Below, piece by piece: positions 59,127 to 64,000 of a stretch of 64,000 nt of DNA (its first letter is position 1; every line of letters begins with the position of its first letter). The position numbers and the translations under genes were made by a program. The notes under the pieces are model-generated. The model was not told the DNA's origin and did not search any database. It was given only the letters and a program-made list of their open reading frames with translations. The stretch spans positions 454,338-518,337 of the forward strand of contig NC_022198.1 in NCBI RefSeq assembly GCF_000590555.1, read 5' to 3'. The DNA is from Corynebacterium argentoratense DSM 44202 (GTDB lineage Bacteria; Actinomycetota; Actinomycetes; Mycobacteriales; Mycobacteriaceae).

Positions 59127-62100
59127 ATGGGCATGGATTCTGTATTTATTCCGATCCTACCGGCGTTTGATAAGTTTTTTGATGAGACTAACAAAAACCT
59201 TAAAAAGGCTGGTGACGATGGCGGCAAAGTCATGGCGCAGTCTTTGGCGGATGGGATTAGGCGCGCGGAGTCTGATGTTAAGCGGGCTAGTGAGGCTATC
59301 GGCAGGGCTAAGGACAGGGCGGCCGAAAAAGCTGATAAGCTTAAAGTTGCTGAGCTGCAATATCAAGAGGTCTTAGATAAGGGGGATGCTAAGGCGTCTC
59401 AGATTGCGGCGGCTGAGGCTAAGGTTGCTAAGGCCCGGCGCGATGTCGAAAGCGCGGATAAGTCCGTGGAAAAGGCTGTTAAAAACTTAGCTAACTCTGA
59501 GGAAAACCTTATAAAGGTAAATAATCAGACGGCGGACAGTTTTCAAGCGACAGAGAAACGCGCGGGCCTCTTGGACGGCAAGCTAGGTGGACTAGCGAAG
59601 TCGGCGGGCGCTTTTATCGGCGGGTTTGCTGCATTTAGCACTATTAAAACCTTAGTAGTGGATGTGGGGGGCGCATTTGATGGCGCCTTTGACGCTATTC
59701 GCATTGGTACGGGTGCCACTGGCTCCGATTTGGAGGCGTTGAAGGATTCCATGCGGAATGTGGCCGGGGTCACCCCTGATGTGGCTGATGGTATTGAGGG
59801 GATCGGCACCACCCTTGCCGATCTGAATACGCGCCTTGGTCTAACTGGTAAGCCTTTGGAGACAATTACATCTCAGCTTGCCGAGTTGAAAAACATGGGT
59901 ATGGAAACCGATGTTAACACCCTATCGGCTGCGTTTAAAGCTTTTGGCGTAGAGGCTGAGGCCATGCCGGGTGCCTTGGATGATCTGTTTAGGGCGTCGC
60001 AGGCTACAGGGCTTAGCATTGATGAGCTAGCGGGGGCGGCGCTAAAGGGCGCCCCACAGCTTAAAGAATTTGGCTTTAACCTGGGTGACGCTACCGCCCT
60101 TGTTGGCCGGTTAGATAAGGCCGGTGTTAATTCACAACAGGTTATTGGCGCTATGGCTAAGGCTATGGGCGCGTTCGCTAAAGAGGGTAGGGCGCCTAAA
60201 GAGGCTTTGGCGGAAACCGTTGCCCAGATGCAAGAGTTCATCGACACGGGGGACCGTGCCGGGGCTATTGATTTAGCTAGTCGTTTGTTCGGTGTCAAGG
60301 GCGCGGGACAAGTGATTCAGGCATTGCAGGATGGTGCGCTGGCTATAGATGATCTGGCCGGTAGTATCGGCGCTACGGGGGATACTATTCTTGATGTGGC
60401 GGCAGAGACTGCCGATTTTCCTGAACAATGGGCGTTGTTTAAACAGCAGGCCATGTTAGCGGTGGAGCCTATAGCGTCCCAGATTTTCGGCTTGTTAGCA
60501 CCCGCCCTGGAGCTGGTGGCGGGCCAATTGGGGCCGCTGGTTTCGAAAATTCAAGAGGCTGTAGATTGGGGTAAACAGCATAGGGATTTAATGACTGTTT
60601 TGAGTGGCGCGGCTTTGGGCGTGGCGTCTGCGTTTGTGGCTGTTCAAACGGCCCAGGCGGGCCTATTCGTTGTGGGCAAACTAAAGGCGGTTGTTGCGCT
60701 TTACAAGGCGTGGCGCGCGGGTACCCTGTTGCAAACAGTGGCCCAGATGGGGCTTAATACGGCGCTGCTGGCTAACCCTATTGGGTTGATCGTTTTGGCT
60801 ATTGGCGCTGTCGTTGGCGCCCTGGCAATTTTCTTTACTAAGACGGAAACAGGGCGGAAACTGCTAGATTCCCTGAAAGGCCAGATTGGCGCGTTCTGGG
60901 AGACTCTAAAAGGCTGGGGTTCTGGTATCGCTGGCTGGGCTAAGGGAATTTGGGGAGGCATTAGTGATTCCTTTGGTAAGGCGTGGGAGTTTATTAAAGA
61001 CTTTGGCGGGGCCGTGGCTGATGTATTCAGCATTTTTACTAAGGGTGATTACACGGGTGGCCTGGCCGCGTTTGGTTTTGAAGAGGATAGCGGCCTGGTT
61101 AACTACCTGTTAACTATTCGTGATGCGTTCCTAAATACCTGGGAGATTGCTAAGGGTGTTTTTGGGTTCCTGTGGGGCGCGTTTAAGGGTGTTTTGCAGG
61201 TTGTGCAGCCTTTTGGGGAGGCGCTAGTTTGGATCATTCGCCAGGGTTTGCTGTTCCAAAAATTCCTAGTTAGTGGCATGTTTGATATAGCTAAGTTGGC
61301 TATTGATGGTTTTGTTAGCGCTTTTGTCTCTATTCGCGATTTTATTATGCCGATCTGGGATTGGTTTAGTGGCGTTTTGGTCGCTGGCTGGAATGCGGCT
61401 GTTGAAGGTATGCGCGTAGTTTTTGAGCCTGTCGCTAACGCTATTGTTACGGCATGGAACTGGATTAGAGACGGTGCTACTGCTGTGTGGGACTGGATTC
61501 GCGAGGGCGTGCTGTGGGCGTGGAATAGAGAAGTTGAGGGTTGGTCAATCGCCTTTAATATCGCTAAGGATTTTATTCTTGGAGTATGGGAGACCCTGAA
61601 AAACGCCCTATTGGCTGGCTGGCAGTGGATAGACGCTAACGTGTTTACGTCTTTGCGCGTGGGCCTGGACGTGATTAAAAACGCGTTTGGTGTTGCCGTG
61701 GACGGCATTACTGCGATGTGGGATAACATACGCGCGGCGGCAGCTAAACCGATTAAGTTTGTTATCCAAAGTGTTTTTAACGACGGTATCGTTAGTGCTT
61801 GGAATAAAGTGGCTGACTGGGTGGGACTCGATAAGGTCCAGCCCTATGAGCCAGCCTGGTTAGGCGCTTTTGCTGACGGTGGCGTACTGCCTGGATACAC
61901 CCCGGGGCGTGATCCCTACACGTTTGTGGAGCCGCGTAGTGGCCTAAAAATTGGACTATCCGGTGGCGAGGCCATCATGAGGCCCGAATGGGTGAAGGCT
62001 GTAGGCGGCGTCGCCGCTGTGGATGCTATGAATAAAACGGCGGCGTCTAGCGGCGTTAGCGGCGTTCGTAAACAATTAGGCGAGGGCGCGGCCTTTGCTA

Positions 62101-63923
62101 ACGGCGGCGTGGTTGGCGACCTGGATAAGCGCGTGGCGTCCCTGTTCGGAAAACTGAAAGGTGAGCACGGCAAACCCTACCAGTACGGCGGCGTGGGCAA
62201 CCCGTCGTGGGACTGTTCCGGCCTGTGGTCTGGAATTGTTCAGGATTTGAACGGCGGGAATTTACGCGGTGGGCGCATTTTTAACACCGAGTCTAATTTC
62301 GGCAATTTCGGCTTTGTCCCCGGTTTGGGGGGCCGCGTCACTATTGGCGTGCTGTCTGGCAAAGGCGGCGGCGCTAACGGCCACATGGCGGGTACTATTG
62401 ACGGGGTTAATATTGAGTCCTCTGGTGATAATGGTGTTCAGATCGGCGGGCGTGCCCGTGGCTCTGACCACCCCCTGTTTAACCACGCGTACACGCTGAA
62501 AGAATTCCTAGGGAAGTTTATTTCCGGTGGCGCCGGTGGAGGTGGCGGTTTCTTTGACATTCGCGCGCATGTGCGCAATATAGCGGAGGCTGTTTTGCGG
62601 CCAATCATGGACGCTATACCGCAATTTAACGGCACCCTAGGCTACGTTCCTAAGGCGTTTGCTGGGAAACTTAAAGACGCTGTTCTGAATTTCATTTCCG
62701 ACCATGCCGGGTCGTTTAATGGCGGCGCGGGCGTTTCTGGTAACGCTGAAACGTGGCGTGAGATGGCTATGGCTGCAATGCGGCGTAATGGGTTTAACGC
62801 GGATGACCCCCGGCAGGTTGACACGATGATTCGACAGATTCAGAGCGAGTCGGGCGGTATTCCAAATCGTAATCAAGAGATTGTCGATGTTAACGGTACG
62901 GGGGCGGCGGCGGGCCAGGGCTTGCTGCAGATCATTCCCAGTACGTTTGCGGCCTATCGTGATCCGTCTTTGCCGAACGACCGGACGGACCCGTGGGCTA
63001 ACATGAATGCGGCGCTACGCTACTACCGGGCGCGTTATGGCGATGACCTTACAACTATGTGGGGGCATGGACATGGCTATGATAGTGGCGGCTGGCTGAA
63101 GCCCACCCCGGGTGGTTTTGGCAGTTACTTTAATCACACTGGTAAACCGGAGGCTGTGCTGACGGACGGACAGTGGGCGCGGGTGTCCGGGCTAGTTAGC
63201 TCTGTGGATGCGCTGGTGGCAGAATTGCCACGCATTTTGCAGGGCGGCCCCCGCGCCTGGAATGAAACAGCGGCCCACTTGCAATACCTGGTAGACACAG
63301 GTGACTACCTGGGGAACGAGTGGTTTTCGGAGTCTAGCCCGCTTGCTAAGGCGGCGCTAGCGGCGCATAACTACTTTAAGAGTTTCGGCAACCCTGGCCA
63401 GTTTGGGCGCCCGGATCAGTGGGCGGCACACTTTGGTGGGATGGCGGCGGCTGGTGTAGCTAATGACGTTTTGGGCCTATTTGGGCTAGACGGCATTATC
63501 GGCGGCTCTTTGAAGCAGTCGTTTGTTGATCTGGTGAACGCGGGCGCTGATACTGCCAGTGCTCAAACAGGCTACCCCGTGGGACATATCCATACTGGTA
63601 GTTTGCAGCCGGTGGCGGTGTTGGACGACAACGGACTTGTTGTTGGCGAGGCGTCTAGGGCTGTCGGTGTTGAGGCGTCGTCGGGTTCGAATACTACCGT
63701 CACGGATAAAGACGGTGTGGAGAAAACCCCGGTAGTTGATTCGTCTAGCTCTACCACCAAATTAGAGATTAGTTTAGATCCTGATGGCAGCTACACAGGT
63801 AAGCAGGTTGAAGAGTTATTAAAGGGTCTTAACGAAAAGGTTAGAGGTCTGGATGTTGAAGTTAAGGGGCTGAAAAAAGGTCAGGAGGCCACGGTTACCA
63901 GTGGCTTGTCTATCCTGGTCTAA
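59127..63923 (+). CDS. Tape measure protein with NlpC/P60 and transglycosylase domains
   Basis: 1598 residues. Residues 1-150 are coiled coil (RRAESDVKRASEAIGRAKDR). The TP901-type tape measure core lies around 180-440 (ATGLSIDELAGAALKGAPQL). Hydrophobic helices lie near 535-570 (ANPIGLIVLAIGAVVGALAI). A Trp-rich middle (600-900) follows. Near 1011-1150 is an NlpC/P60 peptidase (PYQYGG; catalytic Cys in SWDCSGLWSG; His in NGHMAGTIDG), and near 1206-1320 a lytic transglycosylase (IQSESGGIPNRN; GQGLLQIIPSTFAAYRD). A coiled-coil end closes it. It sets tail length and likely opens the wall at infection. Confidence 0.93.
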   Translation: MGMDSVFIPILPAFDKFFDETNKNLKKAGDDGGKVMAQSLADGIRRAESDVKRASEAIGRAKDRAAEKADKLKVAELQYQEVLDKGDAKASQIAAAEAKVAKARRDVESADKSVEKAVKNLANSEENLIKVNNQTADSFQATEKRAGLLDGKLGGLAKSAGAFIGGFAAFSTIKTLVVDVGGAFDGAFDAIRIGTGATGSDLEALKDSMRNVAGVTPDVADGIEGIGTTLADLNTRLGLTGKPLETITSQLAELKNMGMETDVNTLSAAFKAFGVEAEAMPGALDDLFRASQATGLSIDELAGAALKGAPQLKEFGFNLGDATALVGRLDKAGVNSQQVIGAMAKAMGAFAKEGRAPKEALAETVAQMQEFIDTGDRAGAIDLASRLFGVKGAGQVIQALQDGALAIDDLAGSIGATGDTILDVAAETADFPEQWALFKQQAMLAVEPIASQIFGLLAPALELVAGQLGPLVSKIQEAVDWGKQHRDLMTVLSGAALGVASAFVAVQTAQAGLFVVGKLKAVVALYKAWRAGTLLQTVAQMGLNTALLANPIGLIVLAIGAVVGALAIFFTKTETGRKLLDSLKGQIGAFWETLKGWGSGIAGWAKGIWGGISDSFGKAWEFIKDFGGAVADVFSIFTKGDYTGGLAAFGFEEDSGLVNYLLTIRDAFLNTWEIAKGVFGFLWGAFKGVLQVVQPFGEALVWIIRQGLLFQKFLVSGMFDIAKLAIDGFVSAFVSIRDFIMPIWDWFSGVLVAGWNAAVEGMRVVFEPVANAIVTAWNWIRDGATAVWDWIREGVLWAWNREVEGWSIAFNIAKDFILGVWETLKNALLAGWQWIDANVFTSLRVGLDVIKNAFGVAVDGITAMWDNIRAAAAKPIKFVIQSVFNDGIVSAWNKVADWVGLDKVQPYEPAWLGAFADGGVLPGYTPGRDPYTFVEPRSGLKIGLSGGEAIMRPEWVKAVGGVAAVDAMNKTAASSGVSGVRKQLGEGAAFANGGVVGDLDKRVASLFGKLKGEHGKPYQYGGVGNPSWDCSGLWSGIVQDLNGGNLRGGRIFNTESNFGNFGFVPGLGGRVTIGVLSGKGGGANGHMAGTIDGVNIESSGDNGVQIGGRARGSDHPLFNHAYTLKEFLGKFISGGAGGGGGFFDIRAHVRNIAEAVLRPIMDAIPQFNGTLGYVPKAFAGKLKDAVLNFISDHAGSFNGGAGVSGNAETWREMAMAAMRRNGFNADDPRQVDTMIRQIQSESGGIPNRNQEIVDVNGTGAAAGQGLLQIIPSTFAAYRDPSLPNDRTDPWANMNAALRYYRARYGDDLTTMWGHGHGYDSGGWLKPTPGGFGSYFNHTGKPEAVLTDGQWARVSGLVSSVDALVAELPRILQGGPRAWNETAAHLQYLVDTGDYLGNEWFSESSPLAKAALAAHNYFKSFGNPGQFGRPDQWAAHFGGMAAAGVANDVLGLFGLDGIIGGSLKQSFVDLVNAGADTASAQTGYPVGHIHTGSLQPVAVLDDNGLVVGEASRAVGVEASSGSNTTVTDKDGVEKTPVVDSSSSTTKLEISLDPDGSYTGKQVEELLKGLNEKVRGLDVEVKGLKKGQEATVTSGLSILV

Positions 63924-63950
63924 AAGTTCCTGACGGTTAGGGGCGTTTTC

Positions 63951-64000
63951 ATGGTGAAGGATTTATATACAGTTACGTGGACTAGCCACGCGGGGCGGCG
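63951..64000 (+). CDS. Start of next tail protein gene (cut by window)
   Basis: ATG at 63951 with a GGTTAGGGG site 12 bases upstream; it reads MVKDLYTVTWTSHAGR to the window edge. By place it is a distal tail or minor tail protein. Only 16 codons are present, so the family cannot be confirmed. Confidence 0.6.
   Translation, partial: MVKDLYTVTWTSHAGR

Larger units (their letters stand above)
34023..64000. mobile_element. Siphovirus-type prophage, left 30 kb
   Basis: The element runs from a tRNA-end attachment core to beyond the window. Gene order is the textbook temperate siphovirus plan: leftward integrase and repressor, rightward early replication and recombination genes, then HNH, terminase, portal, protease, capsid, connectors, tail tube, chaperones and tape measure. 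All structural and most replication frames are open, so the prophage looks intact within the window. Lysis and tail-fibre genes and the right attachment site are not included. It carries no toxin gene in the part seen. Confidence 0.95.

Noticed and set aside
34128..64000. Diphtheria-type toxin or other known virulence gene in the prophage
   Set aside because: No frame in the visible part resembles an ADP-ribosyltransferase or other toxin. In beta-type corynephages tox lies near an attachment site, and the right end is not in the window.

Overview
The window is a piece of a Corynebacterium chromosome (mycolic-acid actinobacteria). The evidence is an Rpf1-type resuscitation factor, a SepH/DUF3071 protein, a mycoredoxin, a CtpE-type P-ATPase, fused PabAB, and the order rpf1 - csp - serC - gltA - FKBP - accDA - DUF485/mctC, which I recall as close to the C. 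glutamicum arrangement. The species cannot be named from the sequence alone. The left half (1-34022) is host chromosome. The right half (34023-64000) is a siphovirus-type prophage whose right end lies beyond the window.

Host part. The window opens inside a 23S rRNA gene, followed by 5S rRNA and a terminator. Next come two copies of a short non-coding repeat and a heavily decayed FAD-dependent (phytoene desaturase-like) oxidoreductase pseudogene. A leftward operon follows: a helicase-associated protein, an XPB-type helicase and a DUF3239 membrane protein. Then rpf1, a cold-shock protein, DUF3027, a glutaminyl-peptide cyclotransferase lipoprotein, DUF2771, the p-aminobenzoate genes pabC and pabAB, an NCS2 purine permease coupled to a TrmH-type RNA methylase, DUF6928, sepH and serC. 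Central carbon genes follow: gltA with a long structured leader, an FKBP isomerase, accDA, an aldo/keto reductase, an enoyl-CoA hydratase, a CtpE-like ATPase and the DUF485/MctC monocarboxylate uptake pair. Last are a beta-lactamase-fold protein, a CPA2 antiporter, a truncated DUF1906 fragment, cobF, a small conserved protein and a mycoredoxin. RamB-like motifs lie before gltA, DUF485/mctC and rpf1, which suggests shared control by carbon source.

Prophage. The left attachment site is a tRNA 3'-end remnant at 34023-34044. The leftward lysogeny block is a tyrosine integrase, an ImmA/IrrE peptidase and an HTH repressor. A second, paralogous HTH protein lies to its right. Between the two are a sigma-A-like promoter, ACCC(C)/(G)GGGT palindromes and an overlooked 39-residue membrane peptide. 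Then comes about 560 bp of untranslated DNA with two tRNA T-arm look-alikes and short intrinsic terminators. The early genes are an antirepressor-like protein, an HTH protein, ERF recombinase, HNH, a replication initiator carrying iteron-like repeats inside its own gene, a zinc-finger protein, SSB, RusA, an orphan DNA methylase, NrdH-like glutaredoxin and dUTPase. A strong promoter and structured leader precede the late module: HNH, small and large terminase, portal, a kinase-like/prohead-protease fusion, capsid, head-tail connectors, major tail protein, frameshifted tail chaperones, a 1598-residue tape measure with two cell-wall hydrolase domains, and the start of the next tail gene.

Most interesting targets: the two-repressor switch with its membrane peptide, the tRNA-like elements in the early leader, the initiator-internal origin, the promoter and structured RNA at 48921-49140, and the gltA leader.
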